In this document: positions 23,267-35,302 of the stretch, piece by piece
How the letters are laid out: every line of letters begins with the position of its first letter
Numbering within the stretch: position 1 is the stretch's first letter
Made by a program: the position numbers and the translations under genes
Assembly (NCBI GenBank): GCA_024516155.1
Contig: JAJJXM010000003.1
Coordinates: forward strand, 930,001-994,000
Direction of reading: 5' to 3'
Origin: Pyronema omphalodes
Lineage: Eukaryota > Ascomycota > Pezizomycetes > Pezizales > Pyronemataceae
DNA: 64,000 nucleotides
The notes under the pieces: model-generated
The model's input: the letters and a program-made list of their open reading frames with translations, nothing else
Database searches by the model: none
What the model was told of the DNA's origin: nothing

Positions 23267-23722
23267 TTAGAGGCTTTGAAAATCGTTATCATAACCGAGG
23301 TTCTCGTGGAGGATACTACTATCTTTCCCTTTAATACTTTTGGCGTAAGCCTTTATAAGCCTGTCGAGAACTGCTTTATAGGCCTCTATTCCATCAAGAT
23401 GGTGTTTGTTCGGTACAGTTATCATGTGTTCCTTTGCCAATAATCCGTTTGTATCAACGGCTTTGTATTGTGGCGATTCGACTTTCGGATCGGTAGAAGT
23501 GCAGGAAATCTTCGACTCCATTAGACCCATAGTTACTGATTGGATTATTTCTGTCTCGAAGGCTTTAAATTGTAGAGATTCGTGTTGAGGGTCGATACAA
23601 GGACGGTTCCTTTCCGAATTCGATTGATCCAAAGTTTCTGTTGCGGATAATTCTATACCAACTTGGTAACGTGGCAATCTGGCTTTGGGGTCGAGAGAAC
23701 GGGCCAAATCCGAAGGATCCAT
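23267..23722 (-). CDS. Hypothetical protein with an internal repeat
   Basis: A single-exon minus-strand frame of 151 codons starting at ATG 23722. I do not recognise the protein. It is hydrophilic, without a signal peptide or membrane segment, and contains two related blocks, DPQHESLQFKAFETE and DPKVESPQYKAVDTN, spaced by about 30 residues. A third, weaker DPKAR lies near the N-terminus. The C-terminal part (IEAYKAVLDRLIKAYAKSIK) looks helical. It stands alone between the hAT element and a 3.5-kb desert. Composition and length suggest a real lineage-specific gene, but expression is unproven. Confidence 0.5.
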   Translation of the reverse strand: MDPSDLARSLDPKARLPRYQVGIELSATETLDQSNSERNRPCIDPQHESLQFKAFETEIIQSVTMGLMESKISCTSTDPKVESPQYKAVDTNGLLAKEHMITVPNKHHLDGIEAYKAVLDRLIKAYAKSIKGKDSSILHENLGYDNDFQSL

Positions 23723-26700
23723 ATTTCCGGATAATCAAGCGTAAGTAGGTGTTGCAAACGTCGTCTAAGAGGATCCAAAAGTGGTGGGGTCAAAGATGGA
23801 GCGTGAGTTACTGTATAGTGGAAGGAAAATGTTGGGAGAGAAGGCTACAGAGGAACATCTTTGATACCATGGCAATGACTCCATAACCTAACTCCATGTT
23901 TCTCAGACCAACCGGCAATAGCTTCAGCGGTCATTGGGGGAAAATTAGCTCCATCCTGCTACAACAAAAAAATACGACACCATTCACTGGCCGTGTTGAA
24001 TCAATTTAATCACTTCGCACGGTGTTAGCAGCTTAATATCGCCCAAGAAGTTAGCCCAATAGCAGTAGTATTAGTGTATCGTGAGGAAATATCAAGCCAA
24101 CTACAATAATTGTGCCATAATAGTCATAGCCGCCAATTATACACTGGACAAACCCAGCAGCTTATATATAGAAGAAACAAGCCCTGATTTTTCCTTCATC
24201 ACCGCTCCTTGTCAGCCCACCGCCCACTGTGCGTACTGGAATTCTCATTAATTTACCCAATTCACTATCACTCATCCTAATAGCTCAATATGTACTTAAA
24301 ATCCAATCGATAAGTCTGAACTTGATGTAAAATCGAATGTGCTGTGATTCCTCAATTTGTAATGTTTAAATTTTAGCTAAGCCACCTATCTTTAGATCGC
24401 CTGTTTTGTAATATAATCTTCGTAATTAAGCTTTAGGGTTATAGACGGAGAAGAAATAGAGTTTTACATAGCCGCAGTTCAAACGTGGGTTTATTCATAG
24501 CCTCCATACCGGGATGAACCTTGGGTAATACATAATGTACGCGAATGTACGTGTGTTGAAACATCAGGGTGGAGTCAACGAAGCAGATGCTAGGCAGAGT
24601 TGTATTATAACGATATTTCTTTTCTCGTGTTTGTTTACTAATCACTGTCATTCTCTAGTAGCTAAATATTGTAAATTCGTTAGAAAAAATATTTATTTAG
24701 ATAGGGTTCAACTCTTTGAAACCAAAATCCTGTGCACTGGGCTATAATGTTTCATCAGTAGCCTAATACATAACTACATTCACCAGAAGACTTCTTGTTC
24801 AACTATTCAAGCCACTCCTAGAGGTAAAAGCTTGTCCCAGCCAAGAAACCGAATCACTAACCTCATTGATATGACCGGCAGCTTCGCCTATAAACATCTA
24901 TTCACCACCAGCTCAGCTGCTCTTCATAGAGTTAAAAAGCCTTGAAGTACCAGATAAACACACAACTCGACCTTCTATTTCAAGCACAATTTGAATACAG
25001 AGAAATCTAAATTAAAAGTCCATACACATATCTGTATACATACCAACCAAGTTTCCATAACCATCAATTAGGCAGTGATTATCTTCCTTTACCTCCTTAA
25101 GGCTAGTTAACCGTTAGCAAAAAGTGCAGTTAAAGGTTTCTCTGGTTCTCATGGCGTTAATAAGGGCGCAAAAATTGGCACCTGCCTCGATGTATGTGAA
25201 GAAAAATGCATTCCCGGGGACTGCAAGTGTAATTTTTTCCCCCTTGGACTTTTAACTCCTTGTTGCTTCGATATCATCCGTAGCTTTGTTTCTGGTTGGT
25301 TTTGGCTTTAAATTGTCTTCGACTCTACCGAGATTCCAAAGAGCCATGCGGATATCGAAGACTTTTGGAAGTCTGTAACAGCGGCGGACCGGCCATCTTT
25401 AATGGACATTGACGATGAATCCCGGGTAGCTACGAAAATAACTATATGCCGTTCTCTACAAACGAGTTATGAGGAAGGGTAATTTTTGTAGATCTGTGTT
25501 GAACGTTATTGAAGTATCTCTGTCGTCGATGTTTTCCGGAAAATATAGGATAGAGGTTAAATGTAGTTAAATGATCATCACCTAATCGCCCTTGGCGGGC
25601 TTCTGCGAGGAGCTGTCACCAACGTGGAAAACCAACAGCTGATCTAGCGGAGCTACCGATGCCAATTTCCTTGGATGGTTATCTAGAACCTCCAAAGCCG
25701 GACTAGCGGAAGCTTGATGAATTACATTCGTTTATTTGTACTTTAGAAGTAAAGTCCCTTCTCACTTTACTGTGTAATCTTCTAGGTTGAGCGAATTGAT
25801 GATTTTTGTGCTTGGTTTACTTAACCGGTAAGGCATTGCTATCTCGGTGGTCCGTGTTATGTAAACCATCCTGCCTGTTCAATTCATGATTCCAACATGT
25901 TGGAGTTTGTACATAGGGCGCGCGGCCACGCTATTATGGTCACCATATCTGTCTTGCAGACTTTGGCGAGTGCCGATTATGGTGCACGAGGATTGACATG
26001 CGCACGGGCTTTTCCATAACCGTATTTTTAGATTCCGCTGGCGCCTTTCCTTAAATACAAATATTGGACGAACGACCATGAATGTTCTGCAACACAAAGC
26101 AAACGACGTACGATGCATTTTTCTGCAGTTCAGCCCAACAAACATAACTTCCAGAACAACATTTCCATGTATCATGAATTTCTTCAGGCTGACGAATCTC
26201 AAAATTCACCGCTCAACTGGTCACAGCGGGGGTGATACACTGGTTCCTATTCTAAGCGCCCTGCGGATTTGGGCGGAGCATGCCCACAGACAGTAGCGTC
26301 ATGAACGATTGGACAAGGTGCATCGCCAATCGTGATAATCCCGGTCCCACACATCCACTAATACCCCACGCAACAAAGTTACCGAACAGCAAATACCAGC
26401 GTCGCGAATCACAGCTTTCGTGATGGGATGTGATGGAACGGCAGCACAAGACGAAGGGGAAGGGATGCACAGGAACCTCAAATATAATGCGATTACCCAA
26501 TCACTACAAGCTTGTACTGAGCTGCGTAATCTTCTGGTGACTGCGGTTGGCGATTCTTAAGTAGGAATAAGGCGGTGTTTAATACAGTAAAGCCAGTGGA
26601 CAAGGGCAAGCCATAACGAGGAAGTAGGAAGATACTATTGTACTCCTCGCCTTGACTTTTCCACTACAAAGTTTCTACCTTCTCACCTCTTTTCATCTTT

Positions 26701-27233
26701 CCTTTCTTTTGAAGCGGTTCTTCATCTCTCGAACCTCTTCTCTTTCTTCAAAATTCGAATACCCCGGTCCAAGCCCAGCAAAACTTGATCATCTGTACCT
26801 GCGAGGTTCCAGCCCGGTCCTACATTTCTGTCTCGTACGCGCTGTTCTCGATCAATAAGCGCTCTGCCCCCCCGTTCTATTCCTGCACTTCAGTGGTTCA
26901 AGACTTGGTTCAGTTGGTGATCCATATTGTTGTGCATCGAGTGCGTAACTGTCGCGCGCAGAAATTCGGGTTTGTTTGAATCCCTCCGAGATAATCCCTT
27001 AGAATTTGAAGGAACTGGCGTCTCCACTGTGTATGATGTTGGGTGCAATTTCTCCAGCAGTCGCCTAGATGGGGCTACATATTTCTGTAGTATGAAAGGA
27101 ACCTTGATAATCCATCTGTGGGAGCGCTCTTCGCACACAGAAAAGGAAGACAGGAGCTCCTTCTGCACTTTTTTCTTTTGACGATAGGACCTGATAACCT
27201 GACTGACAGCCGGCTGTTGCATAGATCAGAATC
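23723..27233. other. 3.5-kb gene desert
   Basis: No gene can be supported. Two patches look partly coding. At about 25105-25310 a plus-strand frame without ATG encodes a cysteine-rich stretch (GTCLDVCEEKCIPGDCKC). At about 25320-25480 another reads ADIEDFWKSVTAADRPSLMD. Both lack start codons and clear splice partners and may be relics. The last about 600 bp hold the PLAC8-gene promoter and a pyrimidine-rich leader (26650-26760). Confidence 0.4.
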
Positions 27234-28599
27234 ATGGCTAGCTACAACAGAAGATATTCCACCCTCCATTCTCCGGACGAGCCGCAGCTGCCTTTCTCTG
27301 CACTGCATACCCCAGTGGAACCCAACAACAACAACCCATTCCGCCAATCACCGCATGGCTCGGGAATTTCGATTCAGCAGTTCACACCGCAATCCGATGT
27401 ATATAGCCCACCGGTAGGGCCATCATCTTTTACGTCCCGCCCATCAACCATGGCATCTCAATACCCCACCGATCAATTTCAGGCGCAACCGCAGCCGATG
27501 CCATCCCAAGGATTATCTTCATTAAATTCACAGCAGCAGCAGCAACAGCAAATGCCAGCAATGAGTCCGAATGACACAGGAACATTGGGCCCACATTCAA
27601 CAGGCTCGCGAACTCCCCAGGCCATTGTTGGATCCGCAGTTCCATCAGTACATGGCTCGGTCCCAGGTTCACCTGGATTACCACCACTGCCCGGCGTTGA
27701 CACATACATGATGACGCCACAGCCACCACAACCTGCACGATCTCCGCCCCCTTCGTTTGAGCAATACCAGGCTCAGCATCATCCGCCGCAGCAGCCCATG
27801 TCCCCACCTCCGGCCTTCAACCCGCTCGACCCGAATCCATATGACCAGCAGCAGCAGCACGGGCAAACACACCCCTCAGCGCCACCAGAGCCGTCACAAG
27901 CATCTACGTACAATGCGTCGGATGCAAGCGCAAGCCCAGTTGCACCGAAAGCCCCCGTGTACACCCCCGGTGCATTAGCTGGTCCCAACGGAGGAGTGCA
28001 TGCTCCGGGGCAGATCGGGCACCCGAACCAACAGCATGATGAGGAGGACTACCACCACGGCTTGTGCGACTGTTTGAGCGATCCTGGCACATGTAAGTTG
28101 AAAATTCCACGATAGTCCGATTGGCGAGCCTCGAGCAATTTGCAGAAGAAATTTTTTACTGACGTGATATATTGTAGGCTGTACGGGATACTGGTGTCCC
28201 TGCATTTTATACTCCAAGACATACCACCGCCTGAAGACGATTCCAAACTCTAATGTGAATGAGTTCAGTGCTTTTAACTCGCACTGTGCATTATTTTGTT
28301 TCCTAGCACCAGTTTCTTGTAAGTCCCGGTCTCCCAGATACGTCCGGAAGGCAGTCACTAATTTTGCAATAGTCATATTCACAACTCTTCAACGTAGCCG
28401 AGTCCGTGATCACTACCGACTGAAGGGTTCATTTGCCAGTGATTGTGCGAAGGCGTACTGTTGTGTGAGTTGCACCCTCATCCAGGATGATCGAGAGGTC
28501 TGTCACCGAGAGGACGAGCGTCGGCGGTTTGCGGGGCCGGGCAGTGGCGTTGTTGGAGACGGTGGTTATAAAAGGAATCCAACCATGACCTACCCCTAA
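27234..28599 (+). CDS. PLAC8 (Cys-rich) domain protein
   Basis: Three exons, 27234-28092, 28178-28318 and 28373-28599 (donors GTAAGT, acceptors TTGTAG and GCAATAG), encode 408 residues. Residues 1-270 are a Pro/Gln/Ser-rich, probably disordered region with a Gln run. The C-terminal part is a PLAC8 domain: GLCDCLSDPGTC, then CTGYWCPCILYSKTYHRLK, a hydrophobic CALFCFLAPVSFIF segment, RSRVRDHYRLKGS and DCAKAYCCVSCTLIQDDREV. In PLAC8/FCR1-type proteins the CC-x-CP cysteine blocks sit around a membrane segment. Plant and fungal relatives act in metal resistance or cell-size control at the plasma membrane, which is family knowledge and not shown here. Each intron interrupts a cysteine block, and splicing restores the motif, which supports the model. 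Confidence 0.92.
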
Positions 28600-30001
28600 G
28601 GTCTCGTGCTTTCAATAGATTGTACAGTTCTTTTTCTTTCGGATTTCCTTGTATTAGTCTTTTAATTCTGGGGTCGCTTTTCTTTTCTTTTGTCGACAGC
28701 AGGTCGAGGTGTTTATGTGTATAAGGGCAGATATTGTTTTCATGTTATCTGTTACCACATGTCTTGAGGTTTCCTTTGTTTTGGGATTTGGTTATACATC
28801 GGGGTGGGATGATGGGCGGCGTGACTGAAACATGATGGTACTGTATTTTGGGCGGAAAATTTGGGAATGGTTTTGTGGTGAAAGTGGATTCCGAGTGGAG
28901 GACGATGAAGGTGGAGGAGAATGAATGGTGGGCTTCGAGACTGGCGTCAGCGCATGTGTAGAGTAGGTACATAGCAGCTCAGTCAATCGTGGAGATGGAA
29001 GTTACACGCACCTTAAGATACCTTGCAGCTGCGGAACAGGCACATCCCAACCGAAAGTCATCCACCAGCCGGGTTCGCCCATACGGGGTGCATCCACACG
29101 CACAAAAATTTGGCTCGGTTGCTGGCGACGGGCCAAAGTCTCATGCTTCCAGAATTGGCTCCCGGGGATCGTTTTGGCCGCTACGTGATAAACTAACTGC
29201 TGAAGGACTAGTTCTGTGGCCCTGTCAGCCCAACAGACTGTCAGACGAGGTTCCCGAATTTCATATTGTAGATGATGTTCGTGATACTCTGAGATTTGGG
29301 TCCTCTGGATTTCGACAAAAGTAAAGCTCTCGTAGGTAATTACTTTGTGTGAGCTCAAACGAGTTGATGTAGAATATACTTTCAGGGCTTTATATCCATA
29401 AAACCAATGAAATCACAAAAATCGTCAGTCATCAGTTGTGATGCAGCGAAAACCATCAAACATCCCACTCACGAGCTACGCAAGTCATCGAATATCACTG
29501 GCTTCTTTTTGTGCTTTAGGGGTGCTGTGCGTTACATGGCCCACAGATGAGCTGAGATCCCTGTTGTGAAATCCCTTGGCGGCAACAGAGCAACCCCACG
29601 CAAAATCGTGAAGTACGAAAGCATTTGTGAACACCGGTGCGAAATAACGAAATTTGCATGTTCAGTAATTTCAAAGATGATTGTTTGCTGCCAAAATTTC
29701 AATGATTTCTAACCGTAGCTGCTGCGGCCACACACTGCACGAAATGGCGGACGTTGTGCGTTAGTGCGTGTGGAAACAGTGTTGGCTGTGTGGGCGCTAG
29801 CCAGGATCTGCTTATCTAGTAGATCTTATCAGCAGAAAGCGGTCACATCTAAACCCTCCACACAACCCCAAGAATTTGTGGGCTGGATTTGGCTTTGGAG
29901 AGCTGTGCAGTATCGTCGAATACAACGAGCAACTAATCCGCGACAGCCCCGCCAACCCCATACGGCAGATTCCCGAGTTCGCCAAAATCTAATCAGCCAA
30001 C
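28600..30001. other. Spacer upstream of RPS0 with an unexplained minus-strand open frame
   Basis: The 3' flank of the PLAC8 gene and the promoter of RPS0. Between 29358 and 29002 the minus strand stays open for 118 codons with a protein-like composition (for example VLQQLVYHVAAKTIPGSQFW and GEPGWWMTFGWDVPVPQ), but its first codon is TTG. A GTGCGT donor near 29015 could lead to a further exon. I cannot complete a gene model or name a family. Confidence 0.4.
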
Positions 30002-31078
30002 ATGTCGCCTTCCAACTTGCCTGCGTACGTCTCTTTTGCGGTCGGAATTAAATGCTGAACCCGTTCGCGGGAGGCATTATGAGCGTACGAAGAAGAAATT
30101 GGAGCTGACAGATGGGAATAGCAACTTTGCTGCGACCCAGCAGGACATGGAGATGCTCCTCGCTGCCCAGTGCCACATGGGATCCAAGAACTTGCAGGTG
30201 TGAAAACCCGCAATTGAGAATCCTACGCGTACAACAGTTCCTGACGAGCTCTATTTTCCAGGTTCACATGGACCCCTACCTCTACAAGACCCGCCCCGAC
30301 GGAATCAACTTGATTAACATCGGAAAGACTTGGTGAGTGCATTTGGTGGATTCAAGACATTTCAAGCGGAAAAGCTGATTGTCGGAATAGGGAGAAGATT
30401 GTTTTGGCTGCCCGTATCATCGCTACCATCGACAACCCCGCCGATGTCTGCGCTGTCTCTGCCCGTCCCTACGGACAGCGTGCCGTCTTGAAGTACGCCG
30501 CCCACACCGGTGCCACCGCCATTGCTGGTCGTTTCACCCCCGGTAACTTCACCAACTACATCACCCGTTCCTTCAAGGAGCCCCGCTTGATCATCGTCAC
30601 CGACCCCCGTACCGATGCCCAGGCCATCAAGGAGGCTTCCTACGTCAACATCCCCGTCATCGCTCTTTGCGACACTGACTCCCCCACCGAGTTCGTCGAT
30701 GTTGCCATCCCCACCAACAACAAGTCCCGCCACTCTATCGGACTTATCTGGTGGATGCTCGCCCGTGAGGTCCTCCGTCTCCGCGGAACCATTCCCTCAA
30801 GAGAGGCCGAGTGGGACGTCATGGTCGACCTTTACTTCTACCGTGACCCCGAGGCTGAGGAGCAGAAGGCCCTTGAGGACGCCGAGAAGGCCGCCCCCGT
30901 TGAGGAGCCCGCCGTCGAGGCTTTCGGTGCCCCTGCCGTTGGTGACTGGGAGGTTACTGGAACTGCTGCCGGATTCGGAGCTCCTGAGGCTACTGGAGCT
31001 ACCGGAACTTGGGACCAGGAGCCCGCTACCGGTGAGTGGGCGAACGAGACCGCCGCTGACCCCAACGCTGGTTGGTAA
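30002..31078 (+). CDS. RPS0: 40S ribosomal protein S0 (uS2)
   Basis: Four exons, 30002-30024, 30122-30197, 30262-30332 and 30391-31078, encode 285 residues. The 23-nt first exon (MSPSNLPA) is joined through donor GTACGT and acceptor GGAATAG. The protein is the small-subunit component uS2 (human RPSA homologue), needed for late 40S maturation in the cytoplasm. Signatures are [77 protein letters not shown] and the C-terminal [20 protein letters not shown], then an acidic tail with two Glu-Trp/Asp-Trp repeats. Three introns clustered near the 5' end and a strong C-ending codon preference match a highly expressed ribosomal gene. Confidence 0.98.
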
Positions 31079-31803
31079 ATGTTGGTGTTATGATTTAGGT
31101 GAAATAAAAAATTCGGGCAAATTAAAAAGTCTCGGATTGGGTTGGTTGGGAGTTCAAAGGCGTGCATCAAAATTGTTTACTTGTACTTCTTCTCATTCTT
31201 CTTCTTAACAACTTAAATTCCCTCGTGACCGACTGGCCTTGTAGGAAGCTGTCCGCCATTTCCAGAGGCTATGTACAAATTTCAGTGGTTGTGCGAATGT
31301 AATCAAAATGACTCGTCTGAGATTATTTGCGGTGCATCCTGCCGTCAGCGCTCTTGTTTACGTTTGTCGGAAATATGGACATGATATCAGGCGATTGCAT
31401 TTAATAGCATCTTTTCTTTTTTTTTGTTCGCAATCTCGTTCTGTTTTTTTCATAAAAAAGGCACGGTAGCGGTTTTGTTTGTGATCTCTATGGATTCGGA
31501 AGAAAGTCTCAATGTGTGTATGTGGTAAATGATTGAATGCATTCGTCTAAATTTCTCGCACGAATTGTAAGGCGAATTACCACGAAAAATGAATCACAAA
31601 ACAGATTCGATATCAAAGTGAGCCCATCAATTTCAAAATGAAAATCATTTACCAGATAACGCCATTATATACAAGCAATTGCATACCACCTTTCCACCCA
31701 TAGACCTACCTTAAACCCAATTCTCTCGACACTCAGCTCTATCACTCACTCGATCTCTAGATTCTACCGGCATTCTACTCTCCCTTATTCCTCCCTCTCA
31801 TCT
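31079..31803. other. Convergent 3' spacer
   Basis: Intergenic DNA between the RPS0 stop and the 3' end of the minus-strand J-protein gene. It contains T-rich tracts and no gene. Confidence 0.5.
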
Positions 31804-32685
31804 CTAATGCTCCTCTCTCACCGGTCTCGTCGGCGGCGGCGGCGCCTCCAAAAGCTTCGGCACCTCAATACCGCCCTCCTTCCCAATAAACTTCCTCGCC
31901 TCGACGGGATCCTTCTGCAACAAAAACCTCTTAACCCTCTCATCTCTATCCGAGCCAATCATACGTCTCTGCATATCTCTTCCCAGAGCCTGACTTTGTT
32001 TCTCCCCCAACTCCACCGCTTCCTGTCCAGCATTATGGGCATAATTCAACTCTGCAAAAGTCCCGACAAACGCCATGATTAATATGATTGTAACGACTGT
32101 TCCGTTACGTGCATATAATTCTTTTTGTTCTCCGCATTGTGATTGTGCCGCGTACCACCGCTCCCAATCCTCCCAGTTGGCGTTGTTTCGTGCATCGTGA
32201 GATCCCCCCCAGTGGAATTCCGAGGCGTTGTTGTGACCCTCCCGCGCGGTCCACCAGGTACTTGCCGCTGCTGACGAAGCGGAAGAAGAAGAGGAGGAAG
32301 AAGAGCTACCGACACCCGTGGTCTTTGGTGGTCTTATAGGCCATCCAGTATAATACCTATCATAATCCGCGCGACGTTGAGGGGAGGAAAGGATATGGTG
32401 AGCAGTTTGGATCAGGAGAAACCGTTCCTTGCGATGTGATGCGGCGGGATAATGGTGTGCATGATCGGGGTGGTAGATTTTTAGGAGCTCGGTGTATCGT
32501 GATTTTGTGTAGGGTTTGCCGGGGGTATGAGAGAGAATCTCGTACGGGGTTGGATATGGGTTGCTCGGCCAGCGGTAGATATCCGAGGAGGTGTTCACGG
32601 GGGTTGCATAGTTGCGAAGCTGGGGAGTGAGAGAAGTCCCGAAGGAGGTAGAGCGAGGGAGGGAACTCCAGGTGCGGCGGAACAT
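31804..32685 (-). CDS. Mitochondrial J-domain protein (Jid1-like)
   Basis: A single-exon gene of 293 codons on the minus strand. Residues 1-28 are Arg/Ser-rich and basic (MFRRTWSSLPRSTSFG...), typical of a mitochondrial presequence. A J-domain follows at about 45-110, with PYEILSHTPGKPYTKSRYTE, the HPD tripeptide at 72-74 (LLKIYHPDH) and ADYDRYYTGW at its end. J-domains stimulate the ATPase of Hsp70. A Ser-rich linker leads to one membrane segment near 195-215 (TVVTIILIMAFVGTFAEL), and the C-terminus is helical and charged. The layout matches fungal Jid1-type inner-membrane J-proteins, so I call it Jid1-like. Its start is close to, and divergent from, nothing on the plus strand. Confidence 0.82.
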   Translation of the reverse strand: MFRRTWSSLPRSTSFGTSLTPQLRNYATPVNTSSDIYRWPSNPYPTPYEILSHTPGKPYTKSRYTELLKIYHPDHAHHYPAASHRKERFLLIQTAHHILSSPQRRADYDRYYTGWPIRPPKTTGVGSSSSSSSSSASSAAASTWWTAREGHNNASEFHWGGSHDARNNANWEDWERWYAAQSQCGEQKELYARNGTVVTIILIMAFVGTFAELNYAHNAGQEAVELGEKQSQALGRDMQRRMIGSDRDERVKRFLLQKDPVEARKFIGKEGGIEVPKLLEAPPPPTRPVREEH

Positions 32686-33314
32686 GGTGAGGAGAGAATG
32701 TGCAATGGCTCGAAGGTCTGGAGATGCCGCGGTGAGGCTGGTCTTGGGAGTTGAGGTTGCTGTTGTACACGGATACCGGAGGGTATATCCGTGGGGTAAG
32801 GTAAGGATTTTGGTGGGACTGAGAAAGTGAGCGTCTTCGGGCTCGGAATATTCCTCGGAGAAAGAGAAAGGTCACTGGTGATTTTTTTTAATGCTCCGGT
32901 GTCAGGTGACTGGAATGGTTACTATCAGAAGCTTCATTTTCTTAGAGTTGTGGGTTACCGGAAAGATATAAGGTTGTTTTTGTGGGGTAAAAAGGTCCCT
33001 TGAGTTTTCCAGTGGCCGCGATGGTTGCGAGAGATGACGTTGATCGGGGCCCTGGGATCGGCTGCCGGATGTTACTGGGATGCAGATGGGCTGGTCTAAG
33101 AAAGACACGCTACTAGTGCTGCGCGTGTTTGAGAGAGATATTTTGGATCAACGTTCGCAGAAGATTTACTGAGCATTTTTACAGCTGGATATTTACATTC
33201 CTCAAAGCAATTCTTTCCGAGAACTCCATTTTGGTATCATTGTACCCGAATTATTCAATACAAAAAATACAGCAAAAAATACACCGTGCGCCTCCCAATT
33301 TTTGATTATGTCCG
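32686..33314. other. Spacer between RPC53 and the J-protein gene
   Basis: Holds the J-protein promoter and the 3' flank of RPC53, both on the minus strand. Nothing more is visible. Confidence 0.5.
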
Positions 33315-35302
33315 TTACTCGTCAATGGTAGTGATCTCTACCTTTTTCTCCTTCTCCTTTCCCTTTCCTTTACTCTTCTTTCCATTGCTCGCCGTAATCA
33401 GGTTCAAAAAGTCGGGGCTAACCACGTATTTACCCTTGACCTGTCCAAGTGAGTATGCAGCACCCTTGGGACGTCCCTTCTCGTCTACATCCGCCTCTCC
33501 ATATGGGCTCTCCTCCTTAATAACCACAACCTCCTGCAAGAATTCACAGTGTGCACCACGGTTGACCTCCATTTCGGTCACACCCTCTCCATTCTCATCA
33601 GGGTTACCCCAGAGCATAGAGATACGGCCAGACTTGTGTACACGCATCTTTCCAACCATTCCCGCCGGCGGAGGTCCAGTCAATAAAGCCATCTGTGCCT
33701 TCAACAATGCCTTTCCTTTGAGAGCATTCTTCTTTGGAGGTGCCATAGGTGCCTCAGTCTTGACTTCGGGATCTTCTGTCTTGGGCTCGGCCTTGGTAGC
33801 TTCTGTTTCGGTGACGAGGTGCGGTAGTAGTGGGGGGAACTGGAAGAAGAAGATCTGGTTTTCGGTTTCGGGGTTACGGGTTACAGTTGTTGTTCCGGCG
33901 CTTTCGGTGTTTGTGGGGGCATCCTGTGGATTATTAGTTTTGTCATAGGAAGCAATTGGTGAAACATACAGCATTCATATCGATATCTCCATCAGCATCT
34001 TCGCCCTTTGCGGCGAGAGGCTTGATATCGAGCTCTTCCATTGCACCAGCCAACTCATAAAATGCAAGCTTTTTGTCAACATCAATACGCTCATACTCCT
34101 CCTTCTCTTCCGTCGTAGAAACAACCTTCTTCTTTGCAGATCTTGGTTTCCGCGGTGAGTCGAATTCGCCAGGCGCCTGCTTCCTCCTCCTCTCTGGTGA
34201 TGCAGAAACCTTGACCTTCCGTCTTGACAGCTCCGGAGAGCTGGGAATGAATCCTTCCTCCTCTTCTACCGGCTCATCCTTGATCTTAATCTCCGTCTCA
34301 AATGTCATCTCTTTTTCTTTAAGAGCTTTGAGCTCGCTCTTGCTCTTCTTCGAACTCGAATCCGTATTGACGAGTACTTGTCTATCCAAATGTTCACTCC
34401 TAGGAATTCTGATAGGTGCTCCAGATCCCCACTCCGGCGTCATCTTAAAATCTCCATCCTCATCCGCACTGTCATCCAGTAGCGAAATATACTCAACATC
34501 CATTCTCTCCTCTCCATCACTTTCATCTGAGCTGCTGTAGTCCTGTCCCGCTGGTGTACTTTCATCCCGGTTCTCAGCCTTAATTTTAGACTTGAAGTTA
34601 AACGACCTCTGGTTGCGTCCAGTATTCAATCCCCTCTCAGCCATAACCTTCTGTCGTCCCGCGGTCACAATAGATCCGAGCGCAAAAGGTCCACTGGCAC
34701 CCATCTGTAGCTCCGCCGCACCTCCACGCATTCCTCCGCGTCCTCTTCCCCGTCCTCCCCTTCCTCCTCTAGCACCTCCTCTGCCTCGTGTTGACTCGGC
34801 ATTCTTCTCTGCCGCATCCTGCTCCGCCTTGAATTTCGCATCAAGCTCTTCACGCTCCCTAGTAACCCACAATCAGTAACCGACGAAGCCTGATAGCCCA
34901 GGAAAAAACAAACTCTTTCGATTTCCTCGCCACGACCTTCGGTTTAAACTTCAACTTTGAAGCCGAAGCCGCGCCTCTAATACCAGGTTGACCTCTCGGA
35001 GTGGTAAGGGAGTCTAATCTTCCTTTGGGGGGAGCAATTGGCTTTGACTCAACCGGTTCCGGTTTAACAGCAGGAGTTTCCTGCTGAGGAGGGGCGGTAG
35101 GTAAAGTAGGTTCGGGAGTATCGATATCCATCATAGCAGCGACGGGAGCCATCATATTAGCGACTGGAGCGCGGAAATTGGCATCGGGGTTTTCTGTGGG
35201 CGCAGGAGTTTCTGGAGCATCGGTGGTAGAGGCGGCGGCGGTGGCGGCAGCACCTCGGCGTGCCACGGGTTTTGGTTTGGCGACAATCTTTTTCGGAGGC
35301 AT
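33315..35302 (-). CDS. RPC53: RNA polymerase III subunit RPC4 (Rpc53)
   Basis: Three exons on the minus strand, 35302-34914, 34858-33970 and 33923-33315, encode 628 residues. The C-terminal third carries the RPC4 domain: GMVGKMRVHKSGRISMLWGN, then EVNRGAHCEFLQEVVVI and GQVKGKYVVSPDF. Rpc53 pairs with Rpc37 in the TFIIF-like module of Pol III that controls initiation, termination and reinitiation. The rest is low-complexity: an Ala/Pro-rich N-terminus, an RGG box (GRGGARGGRGGRGRGRGG), a KSKEEREELDAKFKAEQ helix and an acidic, Lys-rich middle with SUMO-like sites (VKPEP, IKDEP). The first intron (donor GTTTGT, acceptor ACTAG) lies exactly where the helix must be joined. The gene ends convergent with nothing and faces cnxE head to head. 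Confidence 0.94.

Noticed and set aside
30362..30733. Antisense frame of 123 codons opposite RPS0
   Set aside because: Shadow of strongly biased codon use in the ribosomal protein gene. Gly/Val/Asp-rich composition is typical of such shadows.
32360..32875. 171-codon minus-strand frame overlapping the J-protein gene
   Set aside because: Out-of-frame shadow of the J-protein N-terminal region, with no start or family support.
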